From NCBI GenBank assembly GCA_002049455.2, contig KV919172.1, positions 1 to 56,148 on the forward strand: a stretch of 56,148 bases of DNA. The letters run 5' to 3'. The notes beneath the pieces were generated by a model that saw nothing but the letters and a program-made list of their open reading frames with translations, made no database searches and was not told the origin of the DNA. Source of the stretch: Porphyra umbilicalis (lineage: Eukaryota > Rhodophyta > Bangiophyceae > Bangiales > Bangiaceae). Shown here one piece after another: positions 42,488 to 52,500 of this stretch. The stretch's first letter is position 1, and each line of letters begins with the position of its first letter. A program made the translations under genes and the position numbers.

Positions 42488-42553
42488 TAGTGGCCAATCC
42501 CCACCATGCCGGTCTCTGTTGCACGAAGTGGAGCACGTTTCTCCTGGGACGAG
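42365..42553 (+). repeat. 33-bp direct repeat, two copies 156 bp apart
   Basis: GCACGAAGTGGAGCACGTTT followed by CYCCTSGGACGAG occurs at 42365-42397 and 42521-42553 with two differences. It lies at the 5' end of the Harbinger partner ORF and may be a transposase-binding or promoter repeat. Confidence 0.85.
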
Positions 42554-43096
42554 TCCCGGCAGGCCCTTAATCAGAATCGGTCCACCTGACTAGCGTCGCG
42601 GGCCACAGTCGGGGCCGCAATCAGCGATCAGTGCGCCAACCACGCGCGACTCACCGCGTCGGACACGGTATTCGCACTCGCGAGCATTTCCTCTGTAAGG
42701 AAACGTGCTCGCTGTGGGAAACGTGCCTGCCAGGAGCGGCCCGCTGAGGCTATGTCTTAACGGCGCGAGCACGTGCACGTGATTGGGTCCGAATATGGAT
42801 ATAAGTCCGTCGAGCACGCGTGATTCGACAACCGCTGTCTTGACGGGCCACCAAAACTGTCGTGATTAGATTGTTTGAAACGCGGCATCTGGAGTGGGCA
42901 GATCGCATCTCACAGCGGTCGCAAGGAAGTTTCGGATACAGCGCGCCTGCTACATACGTTGCCGCAACCACGCAAGCGGGCCCCGCCGATGAGGATTCGC
43001 CTCATCGCAGTCACGTGGCCGCACGACATGATCCGAAGAGAGCTCTCGTCCAATCATTCGTGTCAGATGCAGGGCCGCCAACAGGCTATTTCCTTT

Positions 43097-43155
43097 CCGA
43101 GCACGTTCACGTGTGCGAGAGTTTTCAAAAATCTCGCACACGTGAACGTGCTCGG
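43097..43155. repeat. Perfect hairpin, 24-bp stem
   Basis: CCGAGCACGTTCACGTGTGC onward to GAGA is followed after 11 bases (GTTTTCAAAAA, itself able to pair T4/A4) by its exact reverse complement. The stem contains CACGTG, a bHLH/bZIP core site, on each arm. Confidence 0.95.
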
Positions 43156-43698
43156 CCCGAATCGGCCCGAATCGGCCCGTTTCGGCCCGTTTCGGACGGC
43201 AAGTCCGTTTGTGCGCGGGTCACCCGATCACAACAATAATGTCCAAACTGGTCGACGTGATTGGGGCGTGATTGGAACGTCGCGTTCCCATTGGCTAGCA
43301 CGCACTTGTGCACGCCGTGCACGAGTCGTTAAGACAGACCCTCAGGGGGGTAAAAAGTGCTGCACGTTTGGGCGCATACGCGCAGGGCCCATTTTTTAGG
43401 GATCTGCCATCAGCTGCCAATCAGTGCTTCAGAACCTTGACGCGAAGAGCATGGCGCGCCCTCATCGCAAGTTTCTTGCAGGGTTCGATACGTGCGGTTG
43501 TTGAATCAGTCTGAAGCGCAGTTCTGCAGCATGAAAACGTGTTCTCTTGCACTCACAGTCTGCACCGCCGCGAGACGCTTCTTGTGATACAAGTTGGTCC
43601 CCCAGGGCAGGGGCCAGGTAGCGAAGCTTCCACTTTTCGTGAGAACACAGACACACAGTTTGGGAAAAAGCCAGTAGTCACCAGTGCGCATCCACCAG

Positions 43699-43830
43699 TT
43701 CTTGACATTCGATCAGATTGACTTGGAGATAGCCTCACAGGACAGATCTCGATGAGCTGAGTCGAACGGTGTGTCCAACTCCAAAATGACGTTTGCTCGA
43801 ACAATTTAGGATTCTATCCTAAGGCGCCAA
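43699..43830 (+). repeat. Dispersed repeat, copy B
   Basis: Related to 15629-15752, with the same ordered blocks: GTTCTTGA, ATCAGATTGAC, GGACAGATCTCG, GTGTCCAACTC, ACGTTTGCT and AAGGCGCC. No coding frame is conserved between copies. Confidence 0.7.
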
Positions 43831-44034
43831 ATGTGTTTCCCGTCACACGAGCGAGTGCTTCACCCATTCTACAGATATTATTGGGATGACTGACAGAGCA
43901 ATTAACTTATCATGTGATGCAGTATTCAGCATAATGGTTGTGCATCGGGGGAGCGTCTCTTTTCGATGCTGCCATAGAATTTCGAGCTTCAGCACTGTAA
44001 TGAGGCCTTTCGTTCTGCTCCTTCACTCTTCTGA

Positions 44035-44202
44035 GGGTCATTCTACACCAGCCCGAACGCCCCAAACGTCCGAACGCTGAACGGCCATATCAAAATCCCA
44101 TTGGGCGACGTGGCCTCGGCTGGGATGCTTGGCCAATGGAATTTCGATATGGCCGTTCAGCGTTCGGACGTTCGGGGCGTTCGGGCTGGTGTAGAATGAC
44201 CC
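44035..44202. mobile_element. Foldback MITE, 168 bp
   Basis: The first roughly 66 bases (GGGTCATTCTACACCAGCCC...) are repeated inverted at the end with about three mismatches, leaving a loop of about 35 bases. It is flanked by TGA on both sides (44032-44034 and 44203-44205). A 3-bp duplication and G-rich ends fit the PIF/Harbinger superfamily, whose transposases occur twice in this window, but the usual target is TWA, so the link is tentative. Confidence 0.88.
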
Positions 44203-44205
44203 TGA

Positions 44206-45400
44206 CCACGACGTCGCTGGGTCCCTTTCCTCTTTCCCAGTTGTTGTTGTGTCCCTTTGTCTTCTCCAGTTAAAGCGTCCCCATTGTCGGTCCCCATTTG
44301 GTATCTTCATCTTTGTCGTATGATTCTCAGCACAAAGAAATGGTCAGCAAGGCAGACAAGCGCAGCACCCGGCGCGCCGCCACACGCAGGGGGAGGTCGA
44401 CAGCAGAGGCGATCAGATGCCTCAAGAAAAGAAGAACAGAAGAGTAAACAACCCGGCTGGGGCTCGGGGGGGGGACGGGGAAGGACGAGGAGCACATTGA
44501 AGAAAAAACGTACCTGAGTGCAGCGCAACGTGCATGGTGTGCGGAGGGGGGGAAAGGGGGGGGGGAAAGAAAAGGGCGGATGCGGCGCGCGGGGGCAAAG
44601 AAAGGGGCGGATGTGGCGAGCGCGTCCAAGGGAGAGCACGGTGGTGCGGTGACGACGATGGAGGGGTGCTGTGAAAGGCCCGACGGAGGGGCGAGATGGC
44701 GAGACGACGGAAGAGGGCGGGCGGAGACGCGGTGCTGATATGGCCGCAAAGATGCGCGCTGCTGACCATTTCGGGGCTCTTGTGTGGAGTACAGTGGGGG
44801 TTCCAGGAAGGCGTCTGTAAACGCTTTTGGAGGAAGCTGTAATCGCTCGCATGTGTAATCCTTCTGGACCAGAGCGATCGTAGGCCATCGAATGCTGAAA
44901 CGTGGATACGCGTGATTGGGCGAACAGATGGGATCATCCAATCACATGGCCTAGAGGGTGACCATCAAACAGACCAGGGCCATCAATTTCATGCAACGTG
45001 GCTGCCTGAGCGTTGAGAACGCGAATGGATCCCTACTAGAAGCTTCGCTAATGAGTTTTACAAGTGCGATCCGTGCAAAACATTGTTGCAAACCACTTGT
45101 ACTGAAAGTCGGGCCACAGAGTACTGTGAGGGGGGTGCCAACAAGTTCTTGGAGTCCAAAACGTGCCGATTTGCTGCTTGCGTGCGCCCACGCTTTAAGG
45201 AGCACTGCGCAGTACTATTTGTACTCCGCGAGGATGTCTGCCGATTACTGCCTCCCCGCCTTGGCGCCTCGCTCTCCCCGCGCCTCGCTTCCGACGTCGA
45301 CCCCCGCGCTTGTCGATGCACCCCCATCGACCAACCCCTCCTTCCCCTCCCCCCCACCAACTCTGCACCTCTCCCTCGTCCCCCCCCCGCCGAGGCCGCC
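44206..45400. other. Purine-rich intergenic region
   Basis: From 44460 to 44720 the plus strand is G/A-rich, with a near-repeat of AAAGGGGCGGATGYGGCG at about 44568 and about 44601. Minus-strand frames here are pyrimidine-encoded Pro/Ser shadows. Probably leader or promoter sequence for the MYND gene; 45300-45400 is C/T-rich. Confidence 0.4.
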
Positions 45401-45430
45401 ATGAACCCCCGCGACGACTCCATCCGATCG

Positions 45431-45461
<31 letters not shown>
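45431..45461 (+). repeat. (GCC)n microsatellite, 10 units
   Basis: Ten uninterrupted GCC triplets encode poly-alanine near the N-terminus of the MYND-type gene. Confidence 0.93.
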
Positions 45462-45464
<3 letters not shown>

Positions 45465-45631
45465 TCCCCCCCATCCCCACCGCCGCCATGCGGGGTTCGC
45501 TCCTCCCCCACCTCCTCCCTTACGAGTTTGTTTCCTGCGGGGAGCCTGGCGCGTCGACCGCCTGTGGTCGCTGCCGCGCCATCCACTACTGCAGCCCGCC
45601 GTGTCAGCGGCGGGCGCGGCAGGCCGGCGGC

Positions 45632-45727
45632 TACAAGGCTGCCTGCGCGTCGGCGGCGGCGGGTACAAGGCTTCCTGCGCGTCGGCGGCGGCGGCTAGAA
45701 GGCTGCCTGCGCGTCGGCGGCGGCGGC
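45632..45727 (+). repeat. 32-bp tandem repeat, 3 copies
   Basis: TACAAGGCTGCCTGCGCGTC with a GGC tail begins at 45632, 45664 and 45696 (third copy TAGAAGG). The period of 32 is not a multiple of three, so the two added copies shift the reading frame of the host gene. Confidence 0.93.
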
Positions 45728-46413
45728 GGCCGACGCGGCGGGCACCGCCGCCATCGACGCGTTGTAGTTGGGGTGGGAGGCCGCCGCCAGACCCGCCCTC
45801 ATCGCCCTCGACGCGTCGGGCCCGTACGTGGTGGCGCTCGGTGTCGGCCTCTACCCGGCCGTTTGGAACCGTCTCGCCTGTGAAGCAGCCGTCATCCCGG
45901 TGCGAGTGAGGGGGAGGGACCCCAACGCCGCGCGGCACCACCTGCTGGGGCTCTTTCGGGGCCGCCGTCGGGCGGGGCCGTCGGCGGCCGACGGGGCGCG
46001 GGGCGGCGCCCTTTTCCGTGCCGACGACCACGCCTGGGCGGCGCGGCTGGGGGGGGGGGGGGGCGCCCTCGACGCTTCTGCTGGCGAGCCGTCGACCCGC
46101 CGGTGGCACCCGGCATTGTATGCGGCCGTGCACCGGGTGGCGCTGGACGTGTGGTCGGACACGATGCTGCTTTTCGGGCGGTGGGAGGCTGCCGCCGCCA
46201 TCGTCTCCGGCACCGTGGCGGTGACGGCGTCGGGCGTGCCGTCGGGCGCGCCGGCGGGCGCCGCGTCCGACGCTGCCGACGCCGCGCCCCCCGTCGTCGC
46301 CGCCCGCTTGACCGCGGCGGCGTCGGCGGCGTCGACGCCATCGTCGGTGATGGCGGCGGTGGCGGGCGCCGCCACGGCCGCCGACCCCGGCTCGGTGCTC
46401 GCTCGACGGGTAC

Positions 46414-47473
46414 GTGCACCAGCGGACCGCGCAGCTGGACGCCCTCCCTACCTGCTCGCCGCTAGTCCGCCAGCGGTCGACGCGCTCGGGCGCGCCCGCC
46501 AACCCCATTGGCATCAACAACACGGACCTGCGGGCGCGGTTCACGCGGCTCATCAAGGTTGGCAAGGGCGCGTCCGGCACCATCTACGCCGACGTCAACG
46601 CGTCGGGCGTGGCGGCGTCGCTGAAGCGGGTGCGCCTGCGGGACGCGACCGAGATGACCGCGCTCGCGTTTGAGGTGCGCTGCGCGTCGATTGTGCGGCA
46701 TTCGCTCTAAATTAGTGCGTGTTGGTTCCCCTTTTCTTTTTTTTTTGTGTGTGGCGCCGTGCGGGCTTCTTGAGTGTGTGGTGGTTGGGTGGGGTGGGGA
46801 TGGGAGTGGTGGGTGGTTGCTTTCGTCGTGGAGTGTTCGTCGGTTGAGGCCGCCACATCTTTGTGCGGTAATCTTTCGGTTGGGTACTCTGTTGTCCGTG
46901 TTGCTGCTCGGATGCGAGCACGCGCTGACCCACTTTTTTCGTGCTGTCGCTCTCAGTGGTGTGCCCATCTATTGCTTTTGTGCCTTTCTTATGTTGTTGT
47001 TGTTTCATTGCGTGTCTGGTGGGTTCTTTTTGTCCACAGGTATGGCGCCCGAGCTCATCCGCTCCCGCCACTATGCCTTCAATGCCGACATTTGGTCGCT
47101 GGGCATTGTCGGGTCGGAACTCGCCGACTAAGAGCCCCCCCACACGGCTGAAGCGCCATGTGTGTCCTGTTCCTCATCGCCACGCTGCCGCGGCCGACAC
47201 TCAGTGCCCCAGCCACGTGGTCTCCCGCATTTTGGGCCGTCCTCGCCGCGTGCCTCGTCGCCGACCCTGCGGGGCGGGCGGGCGTGGCGCAGCTCTCGTG
47301 CGCATGCCGTTTTTGCGGTGCGCGTGTGTTCGACAGAAGAGCTTGTGGCGTTTTTGGCGACGCTTGGGATGGGCGTCGACGGCGTGCTCGGAGGGGATGC
47401 GCCGACGGTGGTGGCGGCGGTGGCGGCTGCCGCGACGCCGTCGCCGCCCGCGTCCGCGACCGTGCAATCGTAA
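46414..47473 (+). pseudogene. STE20/PAK-like protein kinase remnant, catalytic core missing
   Basis: The first part (46414-46710) holds the N-lobe: RLIKVGKGASGTIYADVNAS (glycine loop) and ASLKRVRL (ATP-anchoring Lys), then TEMTALAFEV of helix C, before a stop. After about 330 bases of T/G-rich sequence ending in a good acceptor (TTCTTTTTGTCCACAG), 47042 resumes with MAPELIRSRHYAFNADIWSL and GIVGSELAD, a TAA, then EPPH: subdomains VIII-IX of a STE20-type kinase. The end (FLIATLPRPTLSAPATWSPA, CLVADPAGRAGV) matches subdomains X-XI and then shifts frame (VRVCSTEELVAFLATLGMG) to a stop at 47473. The catalytic loop (HRD) and DFG are absent. Not functional as read. Confidence 0.78.
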
Positions 47474-48382
47474 CTCGGGGGCGTGGGGGCAGATGGCCAG
47501 TGCCGCAGCGGCTACGAGATGAAATGTGGTGGATACGCGGCTGCGCTTGTCTGGCTTGGATGTCTGTTGCACTGCAGCGGTTCACGCGGCTGTCGGTGTT
47601 CTTTTCATCCGTGCTGTCCTACCCCTTTCGTTTTTTCCAGCTGTCTGCTGTTTCCCATGCAGCCACCGGCCGACGCGCCACTTGCACTGAAGCGGCGCTC
47701 CGCCGCCAGTTTCTTTCTTTTTTTTCTCCGATTCTCCTGAAGTCCTCTCCGCCCGACAGAATAAAGTAACATTGACATGCCGTTGTACGTCGGGATTGAA
47801 GACATGACATCGTCAACGAATACACTGTTGCCTGGTTCGGTAGCTGTTGTTCCGTTCCGTCGTCGGCGGTCCCGTGGCATTTGGATGAAGGCGATTCATA
47901 GACGGCGGCCGCCGAAGTGCACAAGCTTCTGGCCAAGCGGGAGACGGCAGCGGCGGCGGCGGCAGCGGCGGCGGCGCAGGCGCCGGCGCCGCTGCATCCG
48001 ACTGTCGCCACCGGGGCAGGGTCTCGCCACCGAGCGATCGGCACGAAAGTGCAAGACGCATGTGAGACGGTACCGCGTGTGGAGCGGTCGGGCGGGTAAA
48101 CGGGTCGGAGAGCTACTGCTGTGGGTGGGCTGAAGTGCGTTGGGGGGTTGCCGTTGGACCTCTAGCGGCGAGACTCATTGATACAAGGAGCTTCACAATG
48201 TCCTTTGCGGACATTGTCTCACGCCAATCCGTCCCGCCTCTGCGCATCGTTGACGGGCACAAACACCAACACATTCATGCACAGACAAACAAAATTGCAC
48301 AACAGACACAAAAACAGGACAGTTCAGACCCGACCAACGCAGGCACTTGCAGTGATGGGAACGCCGCGCCTCCCATCCCTGT
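47474..48382. other. Intergenic after kinase remnant
   Basis: No convincing gene; a (GGC)n/(GCG)n tract lies at 47946-47982. Confidence 0.35.
47760..47765 (+). promoter_or_regulatory. AATAAA polyadenylation signal
   Basis: AATAAA lies about 290 bases beyond the last stop of the kinase remnant on the same strand, a plausible 3'-end signal for it. Confidence 0.4.
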
Positions 48383-48510
48383 TCAACAACTTTCCGTCTT
48401 GGCGGTAACGGCCTCGGCCGCCTCGTACCGCACCTTGTAGTCCGCCTCCGCCTCCGCCACGTATCACGCCCGGCCCGCCTCGGGCACCTCCTTCCACCGG
48501 CGCGCGAGCG
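48383..48510 (-). pseudogene. HMG-box-like fragment
   Basis: The minus strand reads ARRWKEVPEAGRA, an in-frame TGA, then YVAEAEADYKVRYEAAEAV. This resembles the third helix of an HMG box (W-K-x-x, Y-x-x-x-A-x-x-D-x-x-x-Y-E). The N-terminal two helices are not recognisable upstream. It may be a pseudogene scrap; the match rests on one helix only. Confidence 0.35.
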
Positions 48511-49589
48511 GGGTCGCGGGCCGTGTCGCAAGTGGCCGCCGCCCCCCCCCAACAGGAGGGCGGGACAAGATGCGCTGCCGCCAGCAGGCGGGCGCCGCGA
48601 CGACGAGTGAGGCCCACGAGGTCGTCGAGGGGCGGGAGCGGCGGCCGCAAACTGCCGGCGGCGGGACAATGCTCAGACGGAGGGGTCGGGCGATGGCGGC
48701 CGCGGAGTTGGCGACCGCAGTGTCAGCGACGGTGGCCACCAACAGCGCCCGGGTGTACAGGGAAATCCTCGCGGGGAGAGAGGTGCGAGGGGTGGCGGGG
48801 GCTGTGGCCGCGGCCGCGGTCAAGGCGGTGGCTGAGCCCCGGCGGTCCAGGGGCGGGGCGGGATGCCCTCGCCCCCACCCGCGGCTCGCGAGCCCCTCCG
48901 CCGACCCGGAACGCCATAGATGCACGCGCTCCAAACCTCACTGACCCGTCCAACGTGGCAGCCATTGCAAGCCGCGGGCGTTCACGGGAACAAGGGGGGG
49001 AAATGACCAGCGAGGGGGGAAGAGAGGCGGCGGCGGGCGGGCGGTCGGGAGGGGGGGTCGGCGGCAGTGCGGCCAGTCCCATTGGGGCCGAGACGCGTCG
49101 TGGCGGACGTGGTGGAGCGGAATAGCATACGCCGCGAAGCCGCGACGCCGCCTCCGCGGAGCGACTCGGTTCCCCACCAGGCGGGGACGCCTCCGTCCCA
49201 GCCGGTGGCAACGCACCCCCGGCGCGCCGTGCCATAGGCGAACGGTAGCCGCGGCCGCCACCGCCCCCGCCAGACCGCCATCAGACCACCACCACCACCG
49301 CGTCGCGGCCAGCGGTGGCGGCCTGGCGCGTCCGTCTGCCGGTCGCGTCTCGCCGGCCGCGCCGCGACGACAGAGAAGAGGCTCAAAGAAGGAAGCAGCA
49401 GAAACGGGCTGAAGAGTGGTGGCAGGGGGCGCCTCCCACGTTGCGCCCGCCCGTCGCGCAGTCAGCAGGACTCGCTGAGCGAGTAAGGGGGGTAGAGCGG
49501 CGTGGCTCGGCGCAGGAAAAACGAGGCAAGTCGTCGGATCCTCGCGAGCTCGCGGCGTGGGGCACTCGAGCGTGGTGGAGCAGCCAGCT
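48511..49589. other. GC-rich 3' flank of the NLR-like gene
   Basis: Overlapping Arg/Ala/Gly-rich frames on both strands, no domain. It lies downstream of the stop of the minus-strand NLR-like gene and should contain its 3' untranslated region; no AATAAA is seen on the minus strand. Confidence 0.35.
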
Positions 49590-52500
49590 TCACGACGCTG
49601 AAGCCCGCGGCGACGTCACCTCCATCCGTACTTCTCTCGCGCGACGGTAGCAGGACTGCGCCTCCTCGACGTTGGCGGCCTTGTCGCCGTCCACCCGCTG
49701 CCTGTACGCAACACCCATCGCGTATTGCGTCGATGCCCACTCCAGCGGCGCCGTCTCCCGCGTCTGCGCCTCGAGGGCGCGGCCGTAGCAGGCCAGCGCC
49801 TCCTCGACGTTGGCCGCCTTGTCGCCGTCCACCCGCTGCGTGTACGCGAGGCCCATCGCGTCCTGAGTCGACGCCCAGGCGAGCGGCGCCGTCTCCCGCG
49901 TCCGTGCCTCGAGGGCGCGGCCGTAGCAGGCCAGCGCCTCCTCGACGTTGGCGGCCTTGTCGCCGTCCACCAGCTGCGTGTACGCGCAGCCCATCTCGTG
50001 CTGCGTCGACGCCCAATCCAGCGGCGCCGTCTCCCGCGTCCGCGCCTCGAGGGCGCGGCCGTAGCAGGCCAGCGCCTCCTCGACGTTGGCCACCTTGTCG
50101 CCGTGCACCCGCCGCCTGTGTGCGAGGCCCATCTCGTGCTGCGTCGTCGCCCAGGCGAGTGGCGCCGTCTCCCGCGTCCGCGCCTCGAGGGCACGGCCGT
50201 AGCAGGCCAGCGCCTCCTCGACGTTGGCCGCCTTGTCAACTTCCACCCGCTGCGTGTACGCGAAGCCCATCGCGTGCTGGGTCGACGCCCAGGCGAGCGG
50301 CGCCGTCTCCCGCGTCCGCGCCTCGAGGGCGCGGCCGTAGCAGGCCAGCGCCTCCTCGACGTTGGCGGCCTTGTCGCCGTCCACCAGCTGCGTGTACGCG
50401 AGGCCCATCTCGTGCTGCGTCGACGCCCAATCCAGCGGCGCCGTCTCCCGCGACCGCGCCTCGAGGGCGCGGCCGTAGCAATTCAGCGCCTCCTCGACGT
50501 TGGCCGCCTTGTCGCCGTGCACCCGCCGCCTGTATGCGAGGCCCATCTCGTGCTGCGTCGTCGCCCAGGCGAGTGGCGCCGTCTCCCGCGTCCGCGCCTC
50601 GAGGGCGCGGCCGTAGCAGGCCAGCGCCTCCTCGACGTTGGCCGCCTTGTCGCCGTGCACCCGCCGCCTGCATGCGAGGCCCATCTCGTGCTGCGTCGTC
50701 GCCCAGGCGAGTGGCGCCGTCTCCCGCGTCCGTGCCTCGAGGGCGCGGCCGTAGCAGGCCAGCGCCTCCTCGACGTTGGCGGCCTTGTCGCCGTCCACCC
50801 GCTGCCTGTACGCAACACCCATCGCGTATTGCGTCGATGCCCACTCCAGCGGCGCCGTCTCCCGCGTCTGCGCCTCGAGGGCGCGGCCGTAGCAGGCCAG
50901 CGCCTCCTCGACGTTGGCAGCCTTGTCGCCGTCCACCCGCTGCGTGTACGCGAGGCCCATCGCGTGCTGGGTCGACGCCCAGGCGACCGGCGCCGTCTCC
51001 CGCGTCCGCGCCTCGAGGGCGCGGCCGTAGCAGGCCAGCGCCTCCTCGACGTTGGCCGCCTTGTCGCCGTGCACCCGCCGCCTGTATGCGAGGCCCATCT
51101 CGTGCTGCGTCGTCGCCCAGGCGAGTGGCGCCGTCTCCCGCGTCCGCGCCTCGAGGGCACGGCCGTAGCAGGCCAGCGCCTCCCCGACGTTGGCCGCCTT
51201 GTCAACTTCCACCCGCTGCGTGTACGCGAAGCCCATCGCGTGCTGGGTCGACGGCCAGGCGACCGGCGCCGTCTCCCGCGTCCGTGCCTCGAGGGCGCGG
51301 CCGTAGCAGGCCAGCGCCTCCTCGACGTTGGCCGCCTTGTCAACTTCCACCCGCTGCGTGTACGCGAAGCCCATCGCGTGCTGGGTCGACGCCCAGGCGA
51401 GCGGCGCCGTCTCCCGCGTCCGCGCCTCGAGGGCGCGGCCGTAGCAGGCCAGCGCCTCCTCGACGTTGGCGGCCTTGTCGCCGTCCATTCGTCGCCTGTA
51501 CGCGCCGCCCATCGCGCACTGCGTCTCCGCCCAGGCGAGCGGCGCCGTCTCCCGCGTCCGTGCCTCGAGGGCGCGGCCGTAGCAGGCCAGCGCCTCCTCG
51601 ATGTTGGCCGCCTCGTCGCCGATCACCCGAGTCGAGAACGCGATGCCCAAGTCATTTTGCATCTCGCCCCACTGCGTCGGCGCCACGGTTGGCGGTACGA
51701 TTTGCAGACCGCGCTGCGACAATGTGATAGCTTCCTCCACATCGTCCGTCATGCCGTACCGACTGCGTCGTAGAAGGGCCGTAGCGAGCCCCCAGCATAC
51801 GGTGCCATGCAGCACCGGATCGGCCTGCACCTTGTGCACGACGTCGTCAACCACCGGCCGCAGCGACGCCAGCACTAGCTCCGTGTCAGCATTGATCCCA
51901 AGAACGGACCCCGACTGCGTGCGAGCACGATTCCACTTGTCACTCATTAAGGAAACCAGCGCCCGCAAATTCCCACTCGCCGCCGCGTGGCGAGCCACGT
52001 GGGTGTACCAGTAGCCGTCGTCGGAAGTAGACCAAAAGTTGTAGACGTGCCAGTCGCGGTCATCCGTGGCGGCTGTGGCACCCTCCCTGGCGTACTCCTC
52101 CACCAGCCGCTCGTGGGCGGTGCGGCGGTCCTCGCCCAGCAACCTGCGAGCATAGCCGCAGATGACAGGATGGACGACAATGCCCGCCAATTCTCCGTCG
52201 GCGCGCTCGCCGCGGAGGAGCCCTGCCCGCTCCAATGCGAGGACGAGCCGACGCACCCCGGGAAGTACCACCTCGCCGCCGACGATGCGGGAATGTGGAG
52301 GGGAGGAGCTGCTGCCCTCAGCAGGACTACCGATGGCGCCGAGTTGCGGCCGCCACAGCCGTTCGAGCACGTGAGCACCTACGAGCTCACTGGCCGGCAG
52401 GATGCCTACCGCCTCAAACGCCGCGCGACACACATCGTCTGGGAGTAGCGCCCGGCTTAAGTCTAGCGTCGCCCGTACAGATCGCCGTGGGTCCAGCTTA

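Larger units (their letters stand above)
42488..44034. other. Intergenic with several structured motifs
   Basis: No convincing gene. It contains a 24-bp-stem hairpin (43097-43155), short tandem CGGCCCGAAT/CGGCCCGTTT repeats just after it (43154-43195) and a dispersed repeat copy (43699-43830). The motif GCACGTTC/GCACGTGC recurs at 42700, 42770, 43103 and 43140. Confidence 0.45.
45401..46400 (+). pseudogene. Degenerate MYND-type zinc-finger gene
   Basis: The start ATG at 45401 is followed by a poly-Ala run from (GCC)10, then FVSCGEPGASTACGRCRAIH and YCSPPCQRRAR...C. This matches the MYND finger (C-x2-C, C-x2-C, YC-x3-C, ending C) except that the first cysteine of the first pair is missing (FVSC). 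MYND fingers bind proline-rich partners in transcription regulators. Straight after the finger a 32-bp unit is present three times (45632-45727), shifting the frame. The downstream frame then reads AAIDAL, TAG, LGWEAAARP and continues (45768 onward) coherently to about 46390. Finger loss, expansion and stop indicate a broken gene. Confidence 0.65.

Noticed and set aside
45195..46583. 462-codon minus-strand frame across the MYND region
   Set aside because: Gly/Arg-rich shadow; the plus strand shows the MYND cysteines.
49502..51773. Two plus-strand frames of 741 and 682 codons opposite the TPR array
   Set aside because: They exist because a 138-bp unit without stops repeats in every frame; translations are simple Arg/Pro or Arg/Val repeats.
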